Positions 24,070 to 53,279 of a DNA stretch of 64,000 nucleotides are shown here, piece after piece; the first letter of the stretch is position 1, and the number at the start of each line of letters is the position of its first letter. The position numbers and the translations under genes are program-made. Source of the stretch: Rhynchonema sp. JSB1_4 (Eukaryota; Nematoda; Chromadorea; Monhysterida; Xyalidae); assembly GCA_030248065.1 (NCBI GenBank), contig JASAMV010006501.1, positions 1 to 64,000 of the forward strand, read 5' to 3'. The notes beneath the pieces were generated by a model. That model did not search any database. It had not been told where the DNA came from and saw only the letters and a program-made list of their open reading frames with translations.

Positions 24070-24980
24070 CAGTGCTGTGGCTGGGGGGGTGGGGGGGGCG
24101 GGGGGTCCCCCCCAATGGTACCCTACCCGCCCCGGCCTGGTACGCTACCCCCCTACCCGCCCCGCTCTGGTACCCTACCCCCCAACCCGCCCCCCCCTGG
24201 TATATACTGGCAGGCGAAAAAAAACCGGTTTTTTTTCCGGAAAAAAACCGAAAAAAAACCGTTTTTTCGAGACCCGAATACTTTTCCATTTATTTTTCCG
24301 TGGGTACCTTTTCGGTTTTTGATCGGAAAAATATCGGTACTTTATTCCAATTTTTCCAAAAAATTGTAATGCAAAACTGATGAGTTTTTCGATTTCAGTG
24401 AAAAATTGGCTCGAGCACAAAAATTAACCGGCCCAAAATGGGCCAAAAAGCGTGTAAACCAAGTGTTTTCGACTGACTTCAACACTCTTCAAGAGCACTC
24501 TCGTCACTTCGAACAAATTTTGCACTGAAATTGTTATATTTTTCGAAATTACGTTCTTAAGTACTGGAAAAGTATTTGGAAAAAAAACGGTTTTTTTTCG
24601 GAAAAAAAACCGTTTTTTTTCCACGAAAAATAAAGAACGGTTCTTTATGACAGTATACCCTGGTACCCTACCCGCCCCGATTTTTACCCCCAAAATGCCC
24701 ATTTTTCGGTCAAAAATGCCCAAATTTCGACCGAAAACCCTAAAAAGTGCAAAAAATTTCGCGCTGCGCGCGATATATGTACTTTTTAGTACATAAAAAC
24801 AGGCACGCGAAAAAACTTGTGTTGTACCCTACCCGCCCCGAAAAATCTTCTCCCCCCTCCCTCCCCCCCCCCCCCCCGACGTCCCCCCCCCCCCAGATCC
24901 CCCGTACCCTACCCCCCGACCCGCCCCGATGTTTTCCACCAAGGTACCCTACCCGCCCCGCACAAGTAGCCACAGCACTG
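24070..24980. mobile_element. hAT-like element, family A, with TSD, interrupted by family E
   Basis: The ends are CAGTGCTGTGGCT and AGCCACAGCACTG, with an exact 8-bp duplication TGTCCCTG. The two halves match the 441-bp copy at 21859, but at 24201-24656 a second element is inserted (starting near TACTGGCAGGCGAAAAAACC, full of facing aaaaaccgg/ccggttttt runs). The right half retains the GCGCTGCGCGCGA core. Confidence 0.92.
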
Positions 24981-25018
24981 TGTCCCTGTACACCACTATA
25001 AAGCCTTAATACACTATT

Positions 25019-25150
25019 GTATTGGGGATGTTACTTAGGGGGCTCTATTCCGGGGGGGGCTCTATTAATTCACTGACTGACCCCTTTTTGAGGGGGCTGT
25101 ATTACCGGGGGGGCTCTATTCCGGGGGGCTGTATTTAGGTCTTTACGCTA
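25019..25150. mobile_element. Foldback MITE, family F (degenerate)
   Basis: Facing GGGGGCTCTATT units with attaattcactgac and a right end TATTTAGGTCTTTACGCTA similar to the family F terminal repeat. The left end has diverged. Confidence 0.65.
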
Positions 25151-25321
25151 TTTCTTTTGCGCACCGTAAAAACTTCAAAGGGATTGGCTCTATTCACTAA
25201 CCAGTGTGGTTCCTGGTCCGGCGGGGAAATTAGTGTACCGTAAAAACCAGTGATGTAGCTACCACCGCCCAAGGAACGACACTGCACTGCAGACTGCACT
25301 GAACGCATTTTGGGTGGGGCT

Positions 25322-25680
25322 CAGTGTAGTTCCTGGTCCGCAGGGGGAGATAGCGGACCCTCCGTTTTTTTCGGAGGGGGAGATAGTGTACCCCCGAGGG
25401 GGGGAAGGGGGAAGACCCAAATTCGGGAAAAAGTCACTTTTTGAGGTAGAAAATGTGACCTATTTTTTCCCCTTTTTGGAAAAATTCGTCATAAAAAGGG
25501 TATTTTAGCGACTTTTGAGAACATTGACCTGAAAAGCACACATTTTAGGCCTAAAAATGCCCATTTTTAGGCCTAAAAATGGCCATTTTAGGCAAAAATT
25601 GGGGGAGATAGTGTACCCGGAGGGGGAGATAGGGGGATAGTGTACCACCCGAGGGGGAGATAGCGTACCCGAGGGGGGTC
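25322..25680. mobile_element. hAT-like element, family D, right-truncated
   Basis: Starts CAGTGTAGTTCCTGGTCCG and shows the family D GGGGGAGATAGTGTACCC units at both ends and the same AT-rich core as 26460-26817, but ends at GAGGGGGGTCTG without the terminal repeat. A shorter left-end fragment lies at 25202-25230. Confidence 0.75.
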
Positions 25681-25793
25681 TGAATTGTTCTAACATTTCT
25701 GTGTGGGCGTGTGATTTTTTGATCGAGATGATGATGAGCAAAAATGTTCCTTCCCTCTGTGACATGACATCACTTTATCCACAGGCAGAGAAA

Positions 25794-44642
<18,849 letters not shown>

Positions 44643-45347
44643 TTCATTCGTCTCGTTTGTCAGACTGAACGTCGCGCTCAGGCCCATGCGCAAGCAGGCC
44701 CTATGGATAGCTGAGGTGTACAAAAACTAGCTTTTGCAGCCGCCGATGTTCGGTCTGGTTTTGTTGCATTGCGTTACCTGCTGCTCTTGCTTGTTTGGGT
44801 ACAATCATTGTTGTTGCTATTTGTTGATAGATATAACATTCACTCTCTCTCTCTCTGATTAACCCGTTTCTAATGTGCGTAAATGATAAACATTGTGTGC
44901 AAAAGGGCAGACTGCAAAAGTGATCTTCACAAAAGGGTTTCCAAATAGCACAACCGCCCATATCGTGAAAAGCCAGAACATTTTATACGCATTGAAAAAA
45001 CCCTCAAGATTTACAATAAAAACGTGACAAGTGCGAAGAACAGATTTGTAGCAGTACAATACGTCAATGAATGAAACTTTTCATACAATAATCACACGAA
45101 AAATAGCAAAGGCGCGCAACGTGATGAAGCGCGATGGATGAAAAAACTGGATGAATAAAAGACAAGTTGGACGAAGACCATTTGACAAAAAAACATCACA
45201 GCCATCTAAACAAGCATCAAAGATCAAACCATTTGAAAGCATCTGGGGGAAAACGGACGAAGATCGCATCACACAGAATGAAACAGCAGCACCGGTTCGA
45301 AACAAAGACCCGGACCAAAAAAGTAATTGATTATTTGACAACAACAT
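44643..45347. other. Intergenic DNA between convergent domino and BTB genes
   Basis: Candidate domino poly(A) signals AATAAA are at 45015-45020 and 45154-45159. A short CT dinucleotide run (ctctctctctct) is at 44842. I see no clear - strand AATAAA for the BTB gene. No further gene. Confidence 0.5.
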
Positions 45348-48300
45348 TCAACGCAACTTCGGATCGGCGTACTGTTTGTAGGTGGCGGGCAGCAACGACG
45401 ACAACGCAACGTGGAATCGATGTCGTCCGATGGATGACGTGTGCGACATTTCGATCAGCGCACAGCCCGTGTCGCTGTACAATTGCAGCACTCGACCCTG
45501 CAATCACATGCATCATCTGATGGGCGAAAAACGAACGTTCAGCGCAGGCACAAGCCAAGCACAGAACCCAAATCATGGCCTTTCTGACAATTAGTATACG
45601 CCAAACGACTCCATGCAGTCCGTGCACCGAAAAATCAATCAATTGCTGCCAGTGATGTAGCTGGGGGAGGGGTACGGGGTGTATGACCCCCAAGCTTGGG
45701 TCAGTTATCAATGGGTGTCCACCGACAATTTATAGCCAGCAAACTCAGATATCCATATCCGCACTCTATGCCCAAAATTATTGATTTTAGTACCAAGATG
45801 GCCGCTTTATGGTCCAGTATCGTCAAACCTGGGAGTCAAACTTTCTCATATTCACTGATATGGAGAAAATTACCCCTTTTAAAGCATATTTTGGCATAAT
45901 TTTTACCTATTTTTATACCCCTGATGTCTACCTCTGGACCAATGTCCCCAGATGGAACATCAGGCCAGCTATCCATGTCGTCTACAGAGGTGAACCACTC
46001 CAGCTATCAACGTTTTACACCAAGACGCATTGCATCACTGATTGCAGACGCAAATGGTGACACACAAGGCCGAATTTAAGCCCAAGTACAAATAACTATT
46101 GAGTACGAGCTTAGCTAATACCCATACCGTCGCAGGTGTTACTGCAGGCACCCACCTTTGCATTGAGCATGTTGTGCGTGTAATGTGTCTGATTGAGCGC
46201 CGAATCGAACGTCAACTCGCCGTATCGCATCGGCATAAAGTCATAACGACCACACGAAGCGCACACAATGTCGTATGAACACCAGCTGGACGCTTTGCCG
46301 TATGGCTGCAACACAACAATGGCATGCTGAAGGAAAGAAAAAAGAAGAACCAAACAAAGAAAAAAAAAGAAAAAAAAACAAAACCCCCCCCCCCCCCACG
46401 CTGGTTATCGAGCCACTGGCTCGCTGGAGCCCCTTGTTGGCCAGATAACGTCAAATAAAGACAGACTGAAACACGGCTAACTGACTGCCACGAAAGACAC
46501 CACCTCAACAGCAAATATACTGCATAGAAGCCAACCGACGCACCCACCTTGTTACATTTGCGAATATAACCGATGGTGGCGTATCCCTGTGCGTCGCTAT
46601 GCGCATTGTGATCACAACGCATTGCCGCAGCAACACAACGCCACAATAACGGCACACACCCCGGATTCCACACAACAGCACTGTCGACGGAGACTCCGTG
46701 TGTCGCCTGCGGAGAAACCAGGATTGATTGTTTTAAAAATGGTTGTTATTATGGCCAGAAAGAAAAGAAAACAGAATCTCGAGTAAATTTTGCTAAAATG
46801 AATCTCAAAAATTTCATTTCAATGCGCTACACGCAGCTATTTTTTGACGATAAAATAGCCGTCTTGGCAAATCGTCACTTTGAAGAGACATTAGATCACA
46901 AATACATAGAAAAGCTCGATTTGTGTTCATGGCTCAGGGTTTATTTTTTCAAAATGGGCTAGTAGCAAGAAGCTAATAAAATCAAAAATTTAGTAGCTTT
47001 TTGCCGCTGAAAAGCCAATTTACTAGCTTTTTTGGCCAAAATACAAAATTTAGTAGCTTTTAGGCTACTAAATTTGAAAATTTACTAGCTTTTCAAAAAA
47101 TTTAGTAGCTAAAAAGCTACTAAATTTGGTTTAAAAAAATCCATGTCATGGCTGCAACATAGAGCAAGCTGAATGCATACCTTAGCACCTTTCATTTTCA
47201 CTTCATGTACGTACCTGCAATGTGATTCGTTGTGTGAAACACCAGACCAATGCAGCGAGTCCGATGACGTGCCAGTGCTGTGCGGCGCGCAACAGTGCAC
47301 CGAGTTCGTGTTCGTCGCTCGGCATCACCGCGCGATCCCCACGACGCAGATACGACAGGATGTGCTGCCAAAGAAGTGGAACATGAACATCAGCGTGGCG
47401 AACAATACATTACAGTAGTGGAGTGTCTTTACCATTAGAGTGACGCTGAACAAGGGACGCCATTCTGTTTGTTTGTCGAATTGCGTGTAAACCAACGCAA
47501 TGATACATAATAGAAAAAGGTGGTTAAGCTTAAGAGGCATAATTACAAGACCGGGTGTGGAATTTACGGACGTGAAAATATCAACAAAACATGGCCATTC
47601 TCTTCTGGTGAACATTTTGGATGGCAGCTCATGGTGGCTAAACACGTGTAGTCACGAAAATGATGGATTCAATATAGTTCCGATACATTGGTAGACAGGC
47701 AGTCAGAGTGTCAGGTTTGGGCGCGAAACACACTGGACTGACCGTGAACACGTTGTCCTTGTCAGCGGCAGCATCGAGCACAAGCTCGGCATCTTGACAA
47801 TTCGGTTGATGACAATGCGCCCGTACTTTGCACGCCAGCACACTGCACGGGTCGGACAGCCACACCGTCAGACGCTCGCGGTATGTTTGACTGCCCAGCT
47901 AACAAACAAAAAATGGCATTTCGGTGACAGGTATGTGTGAGACAACAATTTTTCCTCAAAATTCACTAGGTGCACTTTACTTTTTGCATCAAAAATTCAT
48001 TTTGGCTTGAAGGTATGGCTTAACCCCCAATTCCTGGGTGCAAAAACCTGGTTTCAGCATCACATTGTGCCTAACAGCTTAAAACCACGGTCAGAATTTT
48101 ATTGATCGACCAAATGTCGAATGCGCAACTCACCCGAACATTGATTTCATGATCGATACCGTTGGAGCACGACAACAAATCAATGTGATTGGGTGGCGTG
48201 GGCGATCGACTTGAGTCAGTAGACGACAGCGAAAAACACGACACACCACCACCACCTGCGTGGTACACGACGTTGTCGATATTGAGTGACATGACTTGCT

Positions 48301-48989
48301 AAACGAACACACGCTCACGGTGGGTGATGAGTTAGCGAACCGACCTCGTGCCAAACGGGTGCGTTTGTCGAGATCGAATGTCGTGTCGTGCGACAACACC
48401 AAATCGGACAGATTGCGACGCGACTGGAAATTGCACGAGCCGGCCGGATCGAGGTACGCCTGCAGCAGCGGGGCCATGTTAAATGCAAAAAACTGCAGAA
48501 TCAAGCACGCACGAGTATCCGTTGATGAAACTGTGCCAAACAACCAGCCATAGTTTTCGCGTTCTTGTTCGCAGAATTCAGCCACGACCCGATGTAACTT
48601 GCATAAAACGGATTCACAGGCATCGGCAGCTGAAGCGTTGGCGGACCTGCGATAAGGGTTTCACATTCAAACAACGCGTTTTGCATAATTTCTGTGAATG
48701 GAGCATGGCACCCCCTTCTTGGCATGGTACGCAAATCGCCAGATATTCACTCTGGAACACCTCAAATGTCAAAAATTGCGCTTCGCGCGTCAGATATACA
48801 CAGCAGTTGTGGCTTAATTGCGGATTAAGTGCCTCTTTTAGCACACAATTGCCTCTTAAGACAAAAATCAGGGGCGATGGTGTGCTCGGACGTGGAGCTA
48901 ATGGGATAGGGTTAGTACAACCTGAGGGGAGAAGTTTTCTTCGAACCAGATGTTTGCGAAGGCGCAGAACGTGACATTTTGGTGTTCAT
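45348..48989 (-). CDS. BTB/T1-domain protein of unknown function
   Basis: Eight exons (48989-48922, 48646-48345, 48294-48134, 47898-47743, 47364-47215, 46706-46548, 46305-46156, 45497-45348) join in phase to 432 codons, 431 aa. Residues about 172-280 resemble the BTB/T1 fold of KCTD proteins: INVRLGSQTYRERLTVWLSDP, then NVFTHILSYLRRGD and LPSDE-like MPSDEHELGALLRAAQHW. Such domains usually mediate oligomerisation and, in many KCTDs, cullin-3 binding. The N-terminal 170 residues and the C-terminal half (GYIRKCNK, CASCGRYDF, HTSSIGRHRFHVALSSLL) match nothing I can name. The first ATG is chosen by the open frame; a second is four codons later. The third exon's acceptor (AAG) is the weakest junction. 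Convergent with domino, about 700 bp apart. Expect a soluble protein, no signal peptide. Confidence 0.8.
45650..46040. mobile_element. hAT-like miniature element in BTB-gene intron
   Basis: Ends CAGTGATGTAGC and TTGCATCACTG; flanks ATTGCTGC and ATTGCAGA agree at 6 of 8 positions. The left end is followed by a G-run, and facing GGTCAGTTATC/AGCTATCAACG sequences lie near the ends. 391 bp. Confidence 0.65.
46935..47145. mobile_element. hAT-like miniature element with TTTAGTAGCTTTT repeats
   Basis: Starts CAGGGTTTATTTTTTC and ends AAAAAAATCCATG, with an exact 8-bp duplication TCATGGCT on both sides. The interior is made of AATTTAGTAGCTTTT units in both orientations. 211 bp, in the BTB-gene intron. 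Related sequence is at 63470-63600. Confidence 0.85.
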
Positions 48990-49351
48990 TTCGTTTAAAA
49001 ACTTGACTTCAGTAAATTGCGCCAAAAATTGCAACAACGACAAATGAACAAATTTTTGCCTGTTTTGGGTTCAAAAACTAGACGTCGGTTGTCGGGTATT
49101 TTAGAACTGTTTGTTTGTTTATTGCTCTCAGTGACGCATAAAACCATGCACGTAAATTAATGATAGAAGCACAGTTACAAGACCGGGTGGGACAATTACG
49201 GAAATGAAAAAAGTTACAACACTGGTTATAACAAAACCACAGCAAATAAAAGCTACAAAAAGCGCCAAGGAGAGAGAAAGATCACGGACATCAGGACAGA
49301 TCACAGGACATGTTAACAGAACTGAAAATTATGCATTAATCCTCGTCCTCG

Positions 49352-51041
49352 TCAAACGACAAATGTCGGGCTCAGAGGGCGCATATTGGGATCAGTCCAT
49401 ATTGTCAACAGTCCAGAACAGATGGTGGGTTGATGATTGTCCGTCACTTCCGTGTACCACCATTTAGCGACGTGGCTGGCGTCCCCAGGCTGACGTGAAT
49501 GCGTATCGAACGAGACATCGCCATATCCATCCCGTTGACCGCATCCGGACGCGGTGGCGATAGAGCCCCATTTTAGAACTGTCAGATGTCGGGTACTTAC
49601 TTCCCGAAGACGAGTGTCGGGTACCCCCGACCTCTAACCCTAACAGTAACAGTAGTTACCCATATGTCGGTTCTCTTTTGGATGGTAAGTAAACCCCAAA
49701 AAATGACAAATAAAACGATGTGTGCAGAGATTAGCTAATGCATTTAGGCAGATTTTTTTCACACCGTTGACATTAGGCCGTCAGCGAAAGCGTAAATGAA
49801 CACACCAGCGGACATGAAACAGTCGGTGAGTCGATTGCTGGATGTCGACGCCGTCGGCGATTTGTGGCTAGAAAATGCTGCCGACAAATTTGGCATCGAG
49901 TTTTTGTGCGCCAAATTGGTGTGATATGGAGTTGGCATCACGGGGGGAGCCTGGAAATCAGTAGATTGCGACCGGTGGTGTTGGCTGCATGCACTGGCCA
50001 AAAGAACCGTTCAATGGTGACAAGTTGGGTCACCACAACACAATCACGTCAACGTCACACCAACACACTGGCAGATGGAAAAAACCGGTTTTTTCACAAA
50101 AAAAACGAAAAAACCAGGTCCATCTGGGTCGTGAAAAAAAAACCGAAAAAAACTCAGCCTCCGGCAGTGGCGTAGCTATCCAGGAGGGGCGGCAACCTAC
50201 TGTACCATCAAAAAATGTGGGGCGGCAACCTACCTGTTGTACCGGCCGCGCTGGGGGAACAAAGTTTTTTAATTTCTCGCGCAGCGCGTGATTTTTCGTC
50301 TATTTGGAATGAAAAATACCGATTTTATACCGTTTTGAGCCAAAAATCTACTGTACCTACTGTACCAGCCGGGGGCGGCGACCTACCTACTGTACCAGGA
50401 TGGTGTTTCGACGGTCGACCCACCTACCTTACCTACTGTTCCAGGGAAGACCCCCACTCCCCCCCCCAGCAGCCACACCACTGGCCTGGTCTCCGGGAAG
50501 CGGGAAACAGTCTTTTTTCACAAAAGTTTCCAACTTTTGACAAAAGTTGGGAAAGGATTTTTCTTCAGGATCAGAACAACTTTGGTAATGCGCGGACGAT
50601 GTCAACGTGGCTTCTTGTTTCCCCGATTTTGGTCATAATCAGCATGAAAAACACCCATAGACAAGGCTGTATGCAGGCATGTTAATGTTAGCACGGACAC
50701 AACAGCCGCAGCCGCTGTTGTGTTCGTGCTAGCTTAACACTAACATGCCTCGAAAAGATCTTATTTGGGCTTCCCCTATCCTTATACACTGCGGTTCTTT
50801 GCCGGTTTTTTCACGAAATAAAAAACCGGTTTTTCCGCCAGCCAGTACACACACCAATTGTGCCCAAACCAATCATGCCCACCTGTAACTGTTGTTGCGA
50901 CGGCGGAATACCGATCAGGTTTTTCGGCGCAACAATTTTTGGAATTGCGGCCCCAGATTGTGCCCCGAGTGGTTTGGACGAGCATCGCACAGGAATCGGA
51001 AACTGCATGCTGATAATGGTGGCAGCTGGCAGGGTAGTAAG
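49352..51041 (-). CDS. Three 3' exons of an unrecognised gene
   Basis: Three exons with good GT-AG borders and phase 0 throughout: 51041-50883 (53 codons, ends IPPSQQQLQ), 49950-49765 (62 codons, contains TPYHTNLAHKNSMPNL and a Ser/Thr-rich SPTASTSSN), and 49489-49352 (45 codons plus TGA, contains HVAKWWYTEVTDNHQP). Together at least 160 residues, rich in Pro, Ser, Thr and Gln. I recognise no domain and propose no function. The 5' end is not found; sequence upstream of 51041 is open in other frames but no convincing exon joins. The intron 49951-50882 carries two nested miniature elements. It could instead belong to a larger gene, or be a decayed one. The exon composition differs clearly from the transposon DNA around it. 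Confidence 0.5.
50165..50483. mobile_element. hAT-like miniature element, family B, copy 3, nested
   Basis: Ends CAGTGGCGTAGCTA and AGCCACACCACTG; CCTACCTACTGTACC repeats near both ends; core with CGCGCAGCGCGTGA. The flanks (GCCTCCGG and GCCTGGTC) only partly agree. Confidence 0.82.
50675..50750. repeat. 76-nt near-perfect hairpin
   Basis: The sequence AGGCATGTTAATGTTAGCAC and its complement at the other end form a stem of about 30 bp with one 4-5 nt bulge (agctt) and a loop of about 6 nt (gcagcc). The size resembles a microRNA precursor, but no conservation can be judged here. It lies in the family E element or intron. Confidence 0.6.
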
Positions 51042-51338
51042 CTGAGGTTCAAAGCTCGATCGAGATGATCAAACAAACGGGTGAGTGCGAGTTGAATGAG
51101 AAGTTGCAGAGGGGGAAATTGAAAAACTAGTTGATTATGGTAAAGTGGTAACAGCAGCTTATTGTGTTGTGTTTGCGGTCGGTGATCCGATTCCGATCCA
51201 GCCGCAGATTTGAACAAGCCAATAAAAGTTAAACTCAACTGAACAACGAATGAATAAAACCTGAAACTTGAAAATTTCAAATTCAAATTCAAACTTTATT
51301 GGGCCCAAACTTTATCTGCACGCTTGCGCGAAGACCTT

Positions 51339-51670
51339 CACCGTAAAACCTAAATACAAGGGGCTCTATTAATTCACTGACCCCATTTTGGGGGGCTATT
51401 CTATTACGGGGGAGATGCTGACTGCTGTGGCTTGGGGGAGGGGCGACCGGGTTCCAGCCCCGGTCCCATCCCAACCCAAAATCATACTTAACCTCCCACA
51501 CAGATGGGCCTGCCAGCTGCCACCACACTGGGGATGGGGACTGGGGAGGGGATAGTCTACCAGGGGGCGTTTAGGGTGCCATTTGGGTTGGGGAGACCAC
51601 CCCCTCCCCCTCCAGCCACAGCACTGCGGGGGGCTCTATTCCGAAAGGCTGTATTTAGGTTTTTACGGTA
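51339..51670. mobile_element. Foldback MITE, family F, split by a family A-like insertion
   Basis: Left ACCGTAAAACCTAAATACAAGGGG and right TATTTAGGTTTTTACGGTA inverted repeats, with attaattcactgacccc inside. A family A-like element, ACTGCTGTGGCTTGGG to AGCCACAGCACTG, occupies about 51416-51626. Confidence 0.8.
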
Positions 51671-51777
51671 AACAAGATCCGGAAAACCCCTAAAAATAAG
51701 GACGAGTGTTAATAAAAACGTGAATGTGAACGTGAATGAACAAACGACGAAGAAAACGTATTACCGGGGGCGGGGGG

Positions 51778-52250
51778 CAGGGTTACTACTTGGGGGGGTG
51801 GGGGGGTCCCCCCCAAATTCATCTATCTATCGTCAACACTTTTTGATTTCATCTATCTATCGTCAACACATATGGGCAAATCTATCTATCGTCAACAAAT
51901 TTTGGGAACAATCTATCTCTATCGTCAACACATTTCGAACCCAAAATTGACATTTTTGCCTCAAAATGGCTCAAAATCGGTATTTTTCACCACAAATAGG
52001 CAAAAATCGCGCGCTACGCGCGGATTTAGTACATCTACACACATTTTCATTAATATTTACACATTATTACCTACTTAATGCACTATACTATACCTTGATT
52101 TTTGGCGACCCCCCCCCCCACCATCTATCCATCGTCAACAAGTTTGGGTCGACCCCCCCCCAGATTTCGGACTTGGGTCATCTATCTATCGTCAACACAT
52201 TTCGGGTTCCAATCTATCTATCGTCAACACCCTGACCAAGTACTACACTG
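51778..52250. mobile_element. hAT-like miniature element, family C
   Basis: Ends CAGGGTTACTACTTGG and CCAAGTACTACACTG. From the left: a G-run/C-run (gggggggtcccccc), four ATCTATCTATCGTCAACA repeats, a core with CGCGCGCTACGCGCGGA, then four more repeats. 473 bp. It sits in a G-run, so the target duplication cannot be read. Confidence 0.85.
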
Positions 52251-52408
52251 GGGGGGGGGACCGGGGAGGCTTAAACCAGCCAAATTAAACGCACCGAGCA
52301 ACGCAACGAATGAACCGGACAGGACGGCAAACTATAGGAATAAAAGTTTTCGCAGGCAACTGAATTTTTTACAACAAGCACCAGCTCAAATCGTGGTAAA
52401 ATGTCATA

Positions 52409-52662
52409 ATGAGTGACAAAAAAGGTCAGGCAAATTACGTTGAGAAGAGAACATTCATTTCATTCAACCAATCACCTTCACCGCACCCACACCCACCCAT
52501 TTGGGAGCCGACCTGCAGATCCCAAACGTTCTGGGAAACCCCAACACAGTTGGTGGAGGAAAGCGTTCACTCCTCCAAAAACTAAGGAAGAGATTAGGAG
52601 CAAGCGGTTCGTTCACAGATCCGGATAACGTTGACCTGAGCATGAGCGGCTTATGGTAAACC
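52409..52662 (+). other. Overlapping open frames, possible exon
   Basis: Two frames are open: one from ATG 52409 (58 codons, MSDKKGQANYVEKR...) and another from about 52467 to TAA near 52660 with a basic stretch GKRSLLQKLRKRLGASGSF and an acidic end. The second looks more protein-like, but no splice partners or start could be found. It may be part of a gene, a decayed gene, or chance. Confidence 0.25.
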
Positions 52663-52889
52663 TATGCCAAAACGCAAACGTTAATGTTTTGCTTCGCATT
52701 TTTTCGCTCTGTATCAAACATCAACCATGCTTTCTGTATTTTGGCAATTTAATGCTGCGTCCTGAACCGATACTGTCGATTATGGCTTAGCTTCCCGCCT
52801 TATTTATACCAAATTTTCGGCGGTCCTTGACTAACTTTCAAACGACAAACTTTTGAAGTCGTTGACTTCGGATGTTTCTGATATCCTGA

Positions 52890-53274
<385 letters not shown>

Positions 53275-53279
53275 TCTTG

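Larger units (their letters stand above)
50067..50855. mobile_element. Family E element split by a family B insertion
   Basis: Left end ACTGGCAGATGGAAAAAACC and right end GGTTTTTCCGCCAGCCAGT are inverted repeats, with facing aaaaccgg/ccggtttt runs inside, as in the element nested at 24201-24656. A family B copy (50165-50483) sits inside. Located in an intron of the unrecognised - strand gene. Confidence 0.7.

Noticed and set aside
51778..52250. ATCTATCTATCGTCAACA repeats as a possible CRISPR-like array
   Set aside because: The spacers are short and irregular, repeats lie at both ends of a transposon with inverted terminal repeats, and the DNA is eukaryotic.
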